The notes below the pieces were generated by a model. That model saw only the letters and a program-made list of their open reading frames with translations, made no database searches and was not told the DNA's origin. A program made the translations under genes and the position numbers. 64,000 bases of DNA from Umezawaea sp049997955 (lineage in GTDB: Bacteria; Actinomycetota; Actinomycetes; Mycobacteriales; Pseudonocardiaceae), in contig JAEBDY010000003.1 of NCBI GenBank assembly GCA_049997955.1, positions 62,001 through 126,000 of the forward strand, in the 5' to 3' direction. The first letter of the stretch is position 1, and every line of letters begins with the position of its first letter. This document shows, piece after piece, positions 1-8,699 of the stretch.

Positions 1-281
1 GACGTGGAAAGCAGGACCAGCCCTGCGACGAGCACGACGATCGCGATGATCATGAGCGGTTGTGCGGGCAGGCTGGACGACTCCTCCGACGGCGATTTGT
101 CGGCCTCACCCTCGACCTCCACCGTTGGTTCACCGCCGAAGGCGAGGTCCCAGCCCGTGTACTCGGCTTCGACGGTCATCATCGACGATTCGCACGACAC
201 TGCGGTGAACGGCATGGCCAGGCACAGCAGGGCCAGCACCAGCAAGGGCGGGTTGACCCGACGTTTCGTTGTTTTCGACAT
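1..281 (-). CDS. Small membrane protein, 3' end beyond the left edge
   Basis: An open minus-strand frame starts with ATG at 281 and runs off the left edge, so about 93 codons are visible. It begins MSKTTKRRVNPPLLVLALLC, a basic N-terminus followed by a hydrophobic segment that looks like a signal peptide. A Cys follows AVS, a weak lipobox-like context. A short extracytoplasmic stretch rich in Glu, Ser and Asp comes next, then a second hydrophobic segment (PLMIIAIVVLVAGLVLL) near the edge. It lies 59 bp downstream of the PASTA protein on the same strand, separated by a strong hairpin. I do not recognise the family. From its neighbours it is probably an envelope protein of the same locus. Confidence 0.6.
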   Translation of the reverse strand, partial: MSKTTKRRVNPPLLVLALLCLAMPFTAVSCESSMMTVEAEYTGWDLAFGGEPTVEVEGEADKSPSEESSSLPAQPLMIIAIVVLVAGLVLLST

Positions 282-298
282 GGTTCAAGTCTGTCCCG

Positions 299-331
299 GG
301 GGACCGCTTCCCGGTATGGGAAGCGGTCCCC
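299..331. terminator. 14-bp perfect hairpin between the PASTA gene and the small membrane protein
   Basis: Arms 299-312 and 318-331 are exact inverted repeats around the 5-nt loop GGTAT. It sits 9 nt past the PASTA stop codon and 18 nt before the next minus-strand start. There is no T-run. It may terminate or attenuate transcription into the downstream gene, or stabilise the upstream mRNA end. Confidence 0.55.
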
Positions 332-340
332 AACGGACGA

Positions 341-2866
341 TCATCTCCAGACACAGCCCAAAACTTCTTGGTAGTTCCAAGAAGGTGGAGGAGTTTGGCT
401 CACCGTGTAGGTGAATTCGTCGGTCCTGTACCGGGAGATGACATGCTGACCAGGGAGAGTGCATTGGTCTCCCGGCGCGTTGAGAACCAGGCCGACCGCG
501 CGCTCATGTTCCCACCCCGCTTTGGGGGTGGTATCCCTACTGAAGTAGTGGTTTGGTTTGTAGCCGCACGCGGTCGGGCTCGTGTTGCACATGTAGTCGT
601 GGAAGACGCCTGCAACGCCGCCGTCGGGAATATCGCCAACGCGGTATGCGTAACCCAGGAGCACTCCAGGCTTGTGATCATACTTGGGTTCCGGCGCGAA
701 CCGAACGATATTGACATTGTTGTTGTCATCTCGCGTGTACAGGTACAAAGGCGCTGCTTGGTAGGGCGAGTAGTGGATGACGACCGTCCCGCCCTTCTGC
801 AGGGTCCCTGCCTCTGGTTCCTGGGTGACGACCACGCGATCCCTTGCCAGAGAGTCGGAACGCGCGTCGCACACGAATCCCGCGGTTTGCACGGTCGCGC
901 ACGCGGCGTCCTGCGTCATGTTCCGCACGTCCGGGACCGAGGTGGGCGGTGCTGCTTGACGGAAGACCGTCAAAACCACCGTCTGTCCGGCGCGGACCGG
1001 CTCACCCGATGCGGGAGAAGACGCCTGCACGGCTCCCTCTGCTCCTTCAGCGCCTTGCGTGGTCGTGCACTTCACCTGGCCGCCTGTGTCCGCGATGATC
1101 GTGTTGCAGATCGACGCGCCGTCCTGGGCGACGGAGACCAGGTCGGGCATCGTCACGAAGTCCCAGTACCGCACAGTGACCCTTGTCGCGTGGGTGACGA
1201 AGTCGCCGTCACTTGGCGACTGCTCGGCCACGACGCCCAACATGCCCCAGTTCGCTGCGGCGGTTGGCATGGCCTGCTCGTCGCACACGTTCGACCCGGC
1301 TGGCGCTAGAACGGTGTTGACGGTCTCACAAGCGTTCTTCTTGTTCCTGCCGACCACCTTCGGCACCTTCGTGTTGTCGCCGTACACGTGAACGGTGACG
1401 GTCGAGTCCTCCGGGACGCGGGCGCCCCCGCGAGGACTGGTGTCGCGCACCGTCCCGGTTTCCCCACCAACACCGATGTCCAGGGCTTGGCACTGGAGTT
1501 CGGCCGCCCGCACCAGATCGCAGGCCTCGTCTCGGCGCGTGCCCGGCGGAATCAGGGGGACGAGGACTTCGGGAACCGGTGGCGCGGACGTGGCGGTTTG
1601 CTTGCTGCTGGGTGGTAGCGGGATATTCGTGGGAGACGAGGGGGTTGTGGTCGGCTTGCTCTCGGAGGAGAGCGTGCCGGGCGGCTCGATGCGGTCAGTG
1701 TCGGTCACCACCCCCGACCCCTTGCCCTTGTCGATGACGGCGGGCCGACCGTCGGGTGTGATCGCCAGGGTGCCGCGGTCCTTCGGGTCGTTGGCGACCA
1801 CCCGTCGATCCTGCACGTCGACGACGAATCGCGGCGATTTCCCCGGAACCGCGACGGGTGCCTTCTTTTCACCGCTGAGCAGGTCCCGAGGGATCAGCTC
1901 GTGCGTCTGGTAGTCCGGCACGTACACCACGTCGTCCAGCAGCACTGGAACCCCCAGGTCGTGCCCTGCGCCGCTGGGTAGGTCGTCGAACTCACGACGC
2001 TGCCCGGTGCGCGGATCGATCGAGACGAGCTTGCCCGTCCTGTCGAGCAGAACCAGGTACCGGCCTGAGCCCTTGGTGGAGGGGACGACGACGCTCGAGC
2101 CGGAGGGCACGGGCTCGCGACTGATGGACTTCAAGGGTGTCGCGGCGATGTCCAGGGCCTCGCCCGCGGTGGTGATGCCGATGGGCCGTCCATCCGCCAG
2201 GGTCAGGTGCTTGATCGGTGTTGGGGCGGAGATGGTCCGGGCGATCCGGTTGCCAGTCACGTGCACGACCTTGCCGTCCTCCGTCAACAACCACAGACCG
2301 CCGGCGCCGTCGCCCACCGCGAACTCCGTGGCTCCGGGGACCTGCACCGGCGACCCCGTGGTGTTGTCGTCCCTGATCTGCTCGACGACGTCCGAGTCCG
2401 GGAACAGCACGAAGGCCGCCGACGCCGAAGGCACGACCACCGGCATCTCCGTGTGCTGTCGCGGGACGGTGGAACTGGGGGTCACCTCCGCGGGGTTCCC
2501 GAAGTCCTCGCCGAGCAGCACCACCTGGTTCGTGGAGCTGTTGACCGACGCGACGCGACCATCGGCGAGCGTGACCAGTTCCAGGATCTGCTCACCGGTC
2601 GCCAACGCCCTGGCCTCGACCTCGACCCGCTCGGTCTCGGTGTTGACCAGCACCGGTGTGTCACCCCGCTGCACCACGGCCTGCGCGTTGCTCAGCTCCG
2701 GTTTCGTCATGCTGTACCCGGCGCCGACCGAGGCGGCGAACAGTCCGACGAGGAGCGCCCCCGCGACCACGAGCAGACGTGATCTGCTACCTCGATCCGA
2801 TCGGTGGTCGACCAATTCAACTCTCCAATGAGGCAAACGGCGTAGTGGGTGCATTCGATTTGGCAC
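341..2866 (-). CDS. Membrane-anchored PASTA-repeat protein with N-terminal propeller-like region
   Basis: A single-pass envelope protein of 841 aa. A short basic cytoplasmic tail is followed by one TM helix at about residues 31-51. A repeat-rich region at about 60-400 (recurring V-x-DGR and x-D-R-x-G patterns) resembles a beta-propeller. A Pro/Ser/Thr linker (about 400-435) leads to about four PASTA-like modules at about 435-720, each with a paired-Cys signature and a final TVxV strand, for example VPDVRNMTQDAACATVQTAG. A Cys-containing C-terminal domain of about 120 aa is unassigned. PASTA domains bind peptidoglycan or muropeptides, so this is a plausible cell-wall sensor for the kinase encoded in the same locus. 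No kinase domain is present. The start is GTG at 2866; an ATG at 2854 is the alternative. It is divergent from the FHA gene. Confidence 0.75.
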   Translation of the reverse strand: MPNRMHPLRRLPHWRVELVDHRSDRGSRSRLLVVAGALLVGLFAASVGAGYSMTKPELSNAQAVVQRGDTPVLVNTETERVEVEARALATGEQILELVTLADGRVASVNSSTNQVVLLGEDFGNPAEVTPSSTVPRQHTEMPVVVPSASAAFVLFPDSDVVEQIRDDNTTGSPVQVPGATEFAVGDGAGGLWLLTEDGKVVHVTGNRIARTISAPTPIKHLTLADGRPIGITTAGEALDIAATPLKSISREPVPSGSSVVVPSTKGSGRYLVLLDRTGKLVSIDPRTGQRREFDDLPSGAGHDLGVPVLLDDVVYVPDYQTHELIPRDLLSGEKKAPVAVPGKSPRFVVDVQDRRVVANDPKDRGTLAITPDGRPAVIDKGKGSGVVTDTDRIEPPGTLSSESKPTTTPSSPTNIPLPPSSKQTATSAPPVPEVLVPLIPPGTRRDEACDLVRAAELQCQALDIGVGGETGTVRDTSPRGGARVPEDSTVTVHVYGDNTKVPKVVGRNKKNACETVNTVLAPAGSNVCDEQAMPTAAANWGMLGVVAEQSPSDGDFVTHATRVTVRYWDFVTMPDLVSVAQDGASICNTIIADTGGQVKCTTTQGAEGAEGAVQASSPASGEPVRAGQTVVLTVFRQAAPPTSVPDVRNMTQDAACATVQTAGFVCDARSDSLARDRVVVTQEPEAGTLQKGGTVVIHYSPYQAAPLYLYTRDDNNNVNIVRFAPEPKYDHKPGVLLGYAYRVGDIPDGGVAGVFHDYMCNTSPTACGYKPNHYFSRDTTPKAGWEHERAVGLVLNAPGDQCTLPGQHVISRYRTDEFTYTVSQTPPPSWNYQEVLGCVWR

Positions 2867-2908
2867 GGTTTGCCTGTGGAGGGTACAAAAGCTCGTGCGT
2901 CAGGCAAA

Positions 2909-2924
2909 TGGGAAGTGCTTCCCA
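2909..2924. promoter_or_regulatory. Inverted-repeat operator candidate, copy 1
   Basis: TGGGAAG-TG-CTTCCCA has 7-bp arms around TG. It lies in the 75-bp divergent region between the PASTA gene (start 2866) and the FHA gene (start 2942). Fourteen bases (TGGGAAGTGCTTCC) recur exactly at 3632-3645, before the next gene. Two identical palindromic sites at neighbouring promoters suggest a shared DNA-binding regulator, possibly the C-terminal domain of the intervening FHA protein. Confidence 0.5.
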
Positions 2925-2941
2925 ATGTTACGAGGGGCGAC

Positions 2942-3625
2942 GTGCAGGTGAGCGGGCCGTCGGTAGTGGTACGTGTCGGGGCCACGGTGCATTCGGTGTT
3001 CGCGAGCGAGGAGTTCGTGTTCGGTCGGTCCAGGTCGTGCACGGTGTGCCTTCATCCCGCCGACGCCGTGATCTCGCGTTTCGCAGGTGCGATCACCTGT
3101 GAAGAAGGCAAGTGGTTCGTGGTCAACCGGAGTACGAGTCAGTCCTTGGTCGTCGTGGACGACTCCCGGCTGCGCAGCGTTCTGGGCCCCGGTAAAAGTT
3201 ATCTTCTGCAGGGGCCGACGCGTGTGCTCGTTCAGGGCTCGGAGCCGAAGCCGTACGTGGTGGAGATCGATGCTCCAGTACTTGAGTCCGCATTTCTGCG
3301 GGATTCCTCGAGTGGTCTGGCCACTGTCACCGGTGATGCGGTGAAGTTCACCTTCGAAGAAAAGCGAGCATTGGTCGCACTTTTTGCGGGTTATCTGCAA
3401 AAAGATGACTCCTACGACCCTTATCCGCGTACCTACGGTGCTGCCGCGATGCGACTGGGGTGGCCGTCCACCAAGCTCGTGAAGAAGGTCGAATACCTGC
3501 GCACGCGGCTGACCAAGGCAGGGGTACCGGGCATGACCGGCAGCAACGCACTGCTCAACCTCGCCGAGCACGTGCTCACCCAGCGTCTGATCAGCGAGGC
3601 TGATCTGCACCTCATCGGCCGCTGA
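2942..3625 (+). CDS. FHA-domain protein with C-terminal helical, possibly DNA-binding, region
   Basis: A protein of 227 aa from GTG 2942, chosen because GAGGGGCG precedes it at good spacing. The frame is open further upstream but would run into the divergent promoter. Residues about 10-110 form an FHA fold: FVFGRSRSCTVCLHPADAVISRFAG keeps the GRS and S-R core but reads SRFAG where SRxHA is usual. FHA domains bind phosphothreonine, which fits the Ser/Thr kinase three genes downstream. Residues about 135-227 are Lys/Arg-rich and helical (RTYGAAAMRLGWPSTKLVKK, then VEYLRTRLTKAG) and look like a winged-helix or HTH region. Inference: a phosphorylation-responsive regulator of this locus. Confidence 0.65.
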   Translation: MQVSGPSVVVRVGATVHSVFASEEFVFGRSRSCTVCLHPADAVISRFAGAITCEEGKWFVVNRSTSQSLVVVDDSRLRSVLGPGKSYLLQGPTRVLVQGSEPKPYVVEIDAPVLESAFLRDSSSGLATVTGDAVKFTFEEKRALVALFAGYLQKDDSYDPYPRTYGAAAMRLGWPSTKLVKKVEYLRTRLTKAGVPGMTGSNALLNLAEHVLTQRLISEADLHLIGR

Positions 3626-3631
3626 TGTCGA

Positions 3632-3645
3632 TGGGAAGTGCTTCC
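3632..3645. promoter_or_regulatory. Inverted-repeat operator candidate, copy 2
   Basis: TGGGAAGTGCTTCC is identical to 14 of the 16 bases at 2909-2924. It lies 7 nt after the stop of the upstream FHA gene and about 70 nt before the start of the FHA/EccC-like gene. This placement fits an operator for the downstream kinase/MoxR operon. Confidence 0.5.
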
Positions 3646-3716
3646 GATACCCCTGGGGTGCGGTGCTGCCTAGCGTCCGGAACGACAACGGAAGCGGGCA
3701 GGGGAGCGGTGCACGG

Positions 3717-5402
3717 GTGGAAGTCGAACTGGTGTGTGTCGATCGTGACGGAGGTCGACGCGCGGTGGTCGTAACCGTGGGCCGAGGGCACCGCGTGGTG
3801 GACCTGGCTGAGGCGCTCGGATGCCGCGAGACCCTCTACCTGGGCCCGTTTCCCCTGCCGATGTCCTTGCCGCTGGAGGAGTCGGGCGTCATGCGAGGCT
3901 CTGTCCTCGGCGTCGATCGACCGGCCCCGGCAGTCGCTGCCTCGGCTGTGGGCGGAGGCATCCGCGAAGTGGCCGTCGTGGGCGGCCTGCACGGCGGCCC
4001 GAGCACCACGCTCTACCCATCGGGAACCCTGATCATCGGCCGTGGTTCGGGTGCGGACCTCGTCCTGGCCGACGCCGAGGTGAGCAGGCGGCACGCCAGG
4101 TTGGTGATCGCCCCAGACGGCGACGCCGTGCGCTTGGAGGACGCCGGGTCCCGCAACGGAATCCGCTGGCGGGGCTGGCTGCTGGAGGGGCCGACCGACC
4201 TGGCGCCCGGCGACGTGGCGGGACTCGGGGAAACCGTGGTCGGATTGCGCGACGTGGTTCCCGCGGACGCGGATCTGGATGAGGCGTCCTCCCCGGCCGC
4301 TCGGATCTTCCGCCGTCAGCCCAGAGCCGCGAGTCCGGTGGGCGAGCACCACGCAGCCGCTCCGGTGCCGCGGTACGGCGCCCTTGAGCCCGACCCCACC
4401 CTGGTGGTCGCGCTGGCGTGCGCGCCCTCCGCCCGGCTGTGGGAGCGACGGCCCTCCGACCGCGACTTCCTGCGCTTGCGCCTCGGGTTGTGGAACCACC
4501 TCGTCCACGGCGCGCATGATCCGCAGGAGGAGGGATCGTCCGCGGTAGTGCACTCGACGTCCGTGGCGGTGAACCTGGGAGAAGTCGGAGTGCTCGGCAT
4601 CAGAGCTCCACGAGCCGCGTTGTTGGCGATGGCGCGCGCGCTGGTCGCTCAAGCCGCGGTGCTGCACGCGCCGCAGGACCTGGCCATCGTGGTGATCACC
4701 GGGCAGGACGGTGCCGCTGACTGGGAGTGGGTCGCCTGGTTGCCGCACACCCGTCCACCATCCGGCGACTTCGACTGCTCGCGGCTCGTCGCCACCGACG
4801 CCGAGCAGGCGCGGTCCCGACTCGCGGAACTGCGCGGGATCGTCCACCGAAGAAGTGAGCGCCGTCGAGGTTCCCTGCACGCGCACGGTCAGACCGTGCT
4901 CGCAGTGGTGGACGGCGTGCGGAGGCTGCACGGCGTCCCCGGTCTCGCCGACGTCCTGACCGACGGCCCACCGGTCGGTGTGCACGTGGTGTGCCTGGCG
5001 GAACCGGCGGAGGTGCTGCCACCCGAGTGCCTGGCCACCCTGGTGGCGACCGGTCCCGCAGGCACCCGTGGACGGTTGTCGCGCCGTGAGGCCTCACGGC
5101 TCGACGAACTGCTGCTCGACGGTCTCGACACCGATCATGCGACTCGGCTCGCCCTCGCTCTCGCTCCGATCACCCTCGTCGACGAAGAGCAGGGTGAGGA
5201 ACTGGACGTCGAGCGGTTGTCGGTGCACCGTCGTCGTTTCACCGAACTCGGTCGCCCACCCCGTGATCGCGCGGTCGACGCCGCCGGCGAACAACCGATC
5301 TTCGACGAAACCTGCGTCGTGCGCGAAGTCCTTTCCGGAGCAGGTGCGGCGACGGTGGTGCCGCGGCCCGGTACCTGCGGTGGCGGACTTGAGCAGCGAT
5401 GA
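3717..5402 (+). CDS. FHA-domain protein with degenerate EccC-like region
   Basis: A protein of 561 aa from GTG 3717, preceded by AGGGGAG. Residues about 1-70 resemble the ubiquitin-like or leading segment of type VII secretion proteins. A canonical FHA domain follows at about 95-175 (IIGRGSGADLVLADAEVSRR, then HARL and GSRNG). Residues about 220-480 resemble the linker and first-domain region of EccC: LGIRAPRAALLAMARALVAQ, DLAIVVITG and WEWVAWLPHTR match the EccC pattern of a domain that precedes the ATPase. No P-loop (GxxGxGKS/T) or Walker B follows, so this is not a complete FtsK/EccC motor. It may be an FHA adaptor that borrowed the EccC scaffold. It is the first gene of the kinase - MoxR - DUF58 - transglutaminase-like run. 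Confidence 0.7.
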   Translation: MEVELVCVDRDGGRRAVVVTVGRGHRVVDLAEALGCRETLYLGPFPLPMSLPLEESGVMRGSVLGVDRPAPAVAASAVGGGIREVAVVGGLHGGPSTTLYPSGTLIIGRGSGADLVLADAEVSRRHARLVIAPDGDAVRLEDAGSRNGIRWRGWLLEGPTDLAPGDVAGLGETVVGLRDVVPADADLDEASSPAARIFRRQPRAASPVGEHHAAAPVPRYGALEPDPTLVVALACAPSARLWERRPSDRDFLRLRLGLWNHLVHGAHDPQEEGSSAVVHSTSVAVNLGEVGVLGIRAPRAALLAMARALVAQAAVLHAPQDLAIVVITGQDGAADWEWVAWLPHTRPPSGDFDCSRLVATDAEQARSRLAELRGIVHRRSERRRGSLHAHGQTVLAVVDGVRRLHGVPGLADVLTDGPPVGVHVVCLAEPAEVLPPECLATLVATGPAGTRGRLSRREASRLDELLLDGLDTDHATRLALALAPITLVDEEQGEELDVERLSVHRRRFTELGRPPRDRAVDAAGEQPIFDETCVVREVLSGAGAATVVPRPGTCGGGLEQR

Positions 5403-5465
5403 CCCCACCCGTCGGTTGGACGGGACAGCGCAGCCGGGATCGGCGTGGGCCCTGGAGGACCAAGC

Positions 5466-7688
5466 GTGTCAACCGTCGTAGAACTTCCGGGCTACCGGGT
5501 GGTGGCCGAACCGGTGGAGGCCGGGCCGTGCCTGGTCGTCCGTGCCCGGCGGGAGTCCGATGACGTCGAGGTAACCGTGCTCCTGGTGGTCGAGCCGCTC
5601 GACCCGGCGGCGGTGCGCAGGTTCCGCGTAGAGGCCGTCAAGATGGCTTCCGCCCTCGACGAGCTCCGCAGTCCGCTCATCGTGCCGTTGACCGACCACG
5701 GTCAGGACCGCTACGGCCGTCCCTACCTCGTCACCGACTCCGCGGGTACGACGCTCGCGGACGAGATCGTCCAGCGGGGTCCGCTGCCGCCCGACGAGGT
5801 GCGTCACATCGTGCTCGGCACCGCGCCGGGATTGATCTCCCTGCACCAGCAGGGAATCCTGCACCTCGGTCTCGGCCCGGCAGCCCTGGTCCGGCAGCCG
5901 AGCGGTCGCGTGCTGCTGAACACTCCGCTGCTGCCGGTGCTGGCCGAGATCGCCTACGCCGGTACTGAGGGGAGCGGAAGCGAACCGCTCGAAGTGCTGA
6001 ACGGCGGCGACTGGACACCCCGAGCCGAGCTGTACGCCTTCGCCTCCACGGTGTGGACGCTGCTCGTCGGCAGACCACCGGTCGCGGGCAGGCGGTACGA
6101 GCGACTGCTGCGCCTGCTCAACGAGGCGTCGCCAGCCCCGAGCGCAGCCGGGATGCCCACGTCGCTGACTGCTCTCCTGCTCGAGGCCCTGGCTCGCGAC
6201 CCTGCCGCCCGGCCGGAATCTTTCGCGTCCTTCGCCGACCGGCTCCAAGAAGAGTTGGCGCGCGCCGGCGATCCCGATCGGACGGCGCCCGCCACGCGAC
6301 CTGGTGCGTTGACGCGGTCGGAACAGGTGATGGGCAGCGACTACGAGCTGTTCGACCTCCTGGGGTCGGGTAGCGCGGGACAGGTCCGCCGTGCCCGTCG
6401 CATCAGCGACGGGCACGTGGTCGCCGTGAAGGTGCTGAACCCCGACTCCGAGACGGACGCGTTGAGCCGTGAACGCCTTCTGCGGGAGCACCGGACGTTG
6501 AGCGGGCTGACCCATCCGCACCTCGTGAAGGTCATCGACGTGGTGATCGACCGCGGACGGGCGGCGATCGTCATGGAGTTCATCGAGGGCGCGAACCTCC
6601 GGGAACTGCTCGACGACGGAAAGGTCGAACGCGCGGAGGGTATTCGGCTGCTGGCGGAGGTGGCGTCGGGCCTGGCGCACCTGCACTCCCAACACGTCGT
6701 GCACCGCGACGTGAAGCCCGCCAACATCCTCGTGCGCACCACGCGTGAACGGCGTACCGCGCTGCTCACGGACTTCGGACTCGCCAAGAGACTCAACGAG
6801 TCAGACCTGACCCGCATGGGCCAGGTGCTCGGCACACCGGCATATTTGGCCCCTGAGACCGTCGACTCGGCGAAAGCGACGTTCGAATCCGACGTGTACG
6901 CACTCGGCATCACGGTCTACGAGGTGCTGGCAGGACGAAGGCTGTTCACCGGCTCGACGGACGAAGTGCTGAACAGCCAACGGTTCGACGAGCCGGCTCG
7001 TCCACCTGAAGTGTCGGACGACGCGTGGCGGTTCTTGTCGGCATGTCTCGCCAAGGACCCGCGAGAGCGCCCGACCGCGACCGAGGCGTCCGAGGTCCTG
7101 CACGACCTGGTGCGCGAGATGGCTCTCGCCCCGTCGGTCCTCTCCACATCCCGTGCCGACCCGGATCCGTCGCCCCGAGGTCCGTTCTCCCAATTCGGGC
7201 CAACTGCTGACGAGAGTTCAGTGGTGACCAGGACGAGTGCCCGTCGTCCCCTGCCGGCTCCACTGCCCCCGGCACCTCGACGCGACCCTCGCAGGTTGCT
7301 CATCGCGCTCGTGACGACTGTCGTGCTGGGAGTCGGGATCGGCGTGAGCATCGCGTTGTTCCCGGAGGGCGGTGAGTCGCCATTATCCCCGATCTCTTCA
7401 AGTACAACGTCTTCGAGCCCGCCGCCGTCACTTCTGTACCGCGTTCCCGTCACCCTGGTGACCGATCCGGACGGCGGGGCGACAGTGTCGTGGTCCGAGG
7501 AGACGACCCGTCTCCCCGGCCTGGACAGGTTCGTGATCATGCAGGGCAATGCCCATCGTGGCGAATCTCCTGCCGACAGCACCAGTTACCGGGACAGCGA
7601 ACCACGTTCCAGCGGCTGCTACTTCGTCATCGCGCTCGGGGTGACCGCCGATCCCATCGAGCCCACACCCAAGTCCGCTTGTCCCTGA
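5466..7688 (+). CDS. Membrane Ser/Thr protein kinase with N-terminal pseudokinase
   Basis: A protein of 740 aa from GTG 5466, preceded by GGAGGAC. Residues about 8-265 have a protein-kinase outline without the catalytic residues: the HRD position reads HLG (GILHLGLGPAALV), and no DFG or VAxK is visible, so it is a pseudokinase. Residues about 293-555 are a full Hanks-type kinase: glycine loop LGSGSAGQV, VAVKVL (Lys about 322), HRDVKPANI (about 413) and DFGLAK (about 436), then the APE-type motif APE. A Pro/Ser linker leads to a TM helix at about 611-632 and an extracytoplasmic tail of about 105 aa with no PASTA repeats; its sequence suggests a small beta domain. Likely substrates are the FHA neighbours, and the minus-strand PASTA protein could supply the sensor. 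The next gene follows after 27 bp. Confidence 0.85.
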   Translation: MSTVVELPGYRVVAEPVEAGPCLVVRARRESDDVEVTVLLVVEPLDPAAVRRFRVEAVKMASALDELRSPLIVPLTDHGQDRYGRPYLVTDSAGTTLADEIVQRGPLPPDEVRHIVLGTAPGLISLHQQGILHLGLGPAALVRQPSGRVLLNTPLLPVLAEIAYAGTEGSGSEPLEVLNGGDWTPRAELYAFASTVWTLLVGRPPVAGRRYERLLRLLNEASPAPSAAGMPTSLTALLLEALARDPAARPESFASFADRLQEELARAGDPDRTAPATRPGALTRSEQVMGSDYELFDLLGSGSAGQVRRARRISDGHVVAVKVLNPDSETDALSRERLLREHRTLSGLTHPHLVKVIDVVIDRGRAAIVMEFIEGANLRELLDDGKVERAEGIRLLAEVASGLAHLHSQHVVHRDVKPANILVRTTRERRTALLTDFGLAKRLNESDLTRMGQVLGTPAYLAPETVDSAKATFESDVYALGITVYEVLAGRRLFTGSTDEVLNSQRFDEPARPPEVSDDAWRFLSACLAKDPRERPTATEASEVLHDLVREMALAPSVLSTSRADPDPSPRGPFSQFGPTADESSVVTRTSARRPLPAPLPPAPRRDPRRLLIALVTTVVLGVGIGVSIALFPEGGESPLSPISSSTTSSSPPPSLLYRVPVTLVTDPDGGATVSWSEETTRLPGLDRFVIMQGNAHRGESPADSTSYRDSEPRSSGCYFVIALGVTADPIEPTPKSACP

Positions 7689-7715
7689 GCCGGCCCCCAA
7701 CGACTAGGAAGACAC

Positions 7716-8699
7716 GTGACGACCCACACCCCCCTCAGCCCTGACGACCTGGCCGCCCGATTCCGTTCCGTGCACGACGCGGTCCTCGCCGAGATCGGCC
7801 GAGTGGTCAAGGGCAAGGAAGCGGCCGTGCGACTGGCGTTGGCGTGCGTTTTCGGCGGCGGCCACCTGCTGATCGAGGACGTGCCCGGCACCGGGAAGAC
7901 GTCACTCGCCAAGGCGCTCGCCACCACCATCTCCGGCAGCTGGCAGCGCATCCAGTTCACCCCCGACCTGTTGCCCGGTGACATCACCGGCGTGTCGGTG
8001 TGGGACCAGGGGGAGCAGGCGTTCCGGTATCGGCCGGGACCGGTGTTCGCCAACGTGGTGCTCGCCGACGAGATCAACCGGGCCAGCCCCAAGACCCAAT
8101 CCGCGTTGCTGGAGGTGATGGAGGAAGGACAGGTGACCGTCGATGGCGTCGGGCACCCGGTGCCCAGCCCGTTCCTCGTGGTCGCGACGCAGAACCCGAT
8201 CGACCTCGAAGGCACCTACCAGTTGCCCGAAGCGCAACTGGACCGCTTCCTGATGCGCATCTCCCTCGGCCACCCGGATCTCGACGTGGAGACGGCCCTG
8301 CTGATCAACCGGGCCAGCGCCCCGCCTCCGGTGCCGCGAGCGGTGACCAACCTGGACGAGGTCGCCAGGATGCGTGCGGCAGCCGCGTCGGCGCACACCG
8401 CGCCCGACATCGCCCGGTACATCGCACTGATCGCCTTGGCGACCCGTGAACACCAAGCCTTGCGGCTCGGTTTGAGCTCACGCGGCAGCATCGCCGTTCT
8501 GCGGGCCGCGCAGGCTTACGCGCTCGGCACCGGGCGTGCCTACGTCGTGCCCGACGACGTTCGCGCGGTGGTGCGCCCGGTGACAGCACATCGGCTTGTG
8601 TTGACCCCGCAGGCACAAGTGCGCGGTGCGACGACGGCGAGCGTGCTGGGTGATGTGCTGGCTTCCGTGCCTGCGCCGACCGCGGCAGTGCCCGCGTGA
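7716..8699 (+). CDS. MoxR-family AAA+ ATPase
   Basis: A MoxR ATPase of 327 aa, usual length for the family. Walker A is EDVPGTGKTS and Walker B VVLADEINRASPKTQSALLE. A sensor region (PFLVVATQNPIDLEGTYQLP) and arginine-finger helix (EAQLDRFLMRISLG) follow. MoxR proteins act as chaperone-like ATPases, usually beside DUF58 and VWA or transglutaminase-like proteins that they help mature. The start is GTG 7716. The gene overlaps the DUF58 gene by 4 bp (GTGA), which implies coupled translation. Confidence 0.92.
   Translation: MTTHTPLSPDDLAARFRSVHDAVLAEIGRVVKGKEAAVRLALACVFGGGHLLIEDVPGTGKTSLAKALATTISGSWQRIQFTPDLLPGDITGVSVWDQGEQAFRYRPGPVFANVVLADEINRASPKTQSALLEVMEEGQVTVDGVGHPVPSPFLVVATQNPIDLEGTYQLPEAQLDRFLMRISLGHPDLDVETALLINRASAPPPVPRAVTNLDEVARMRAAAASAHTAPDIARYIALIALATREHQALRLGLSSRGSIAVLRAAQAYALGTGRAYVVPDDVRAVVRPVTAHRLVLTPQAQVRGATTASVLGDVLASVPAPTAAVPA

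Noticed and set aside
3717..5402. Functional EccC/FtsK motor of a type VII secretion system
   Set aside because: No Walker A or B motifs and no eccB/eccD/WxG neighbours.
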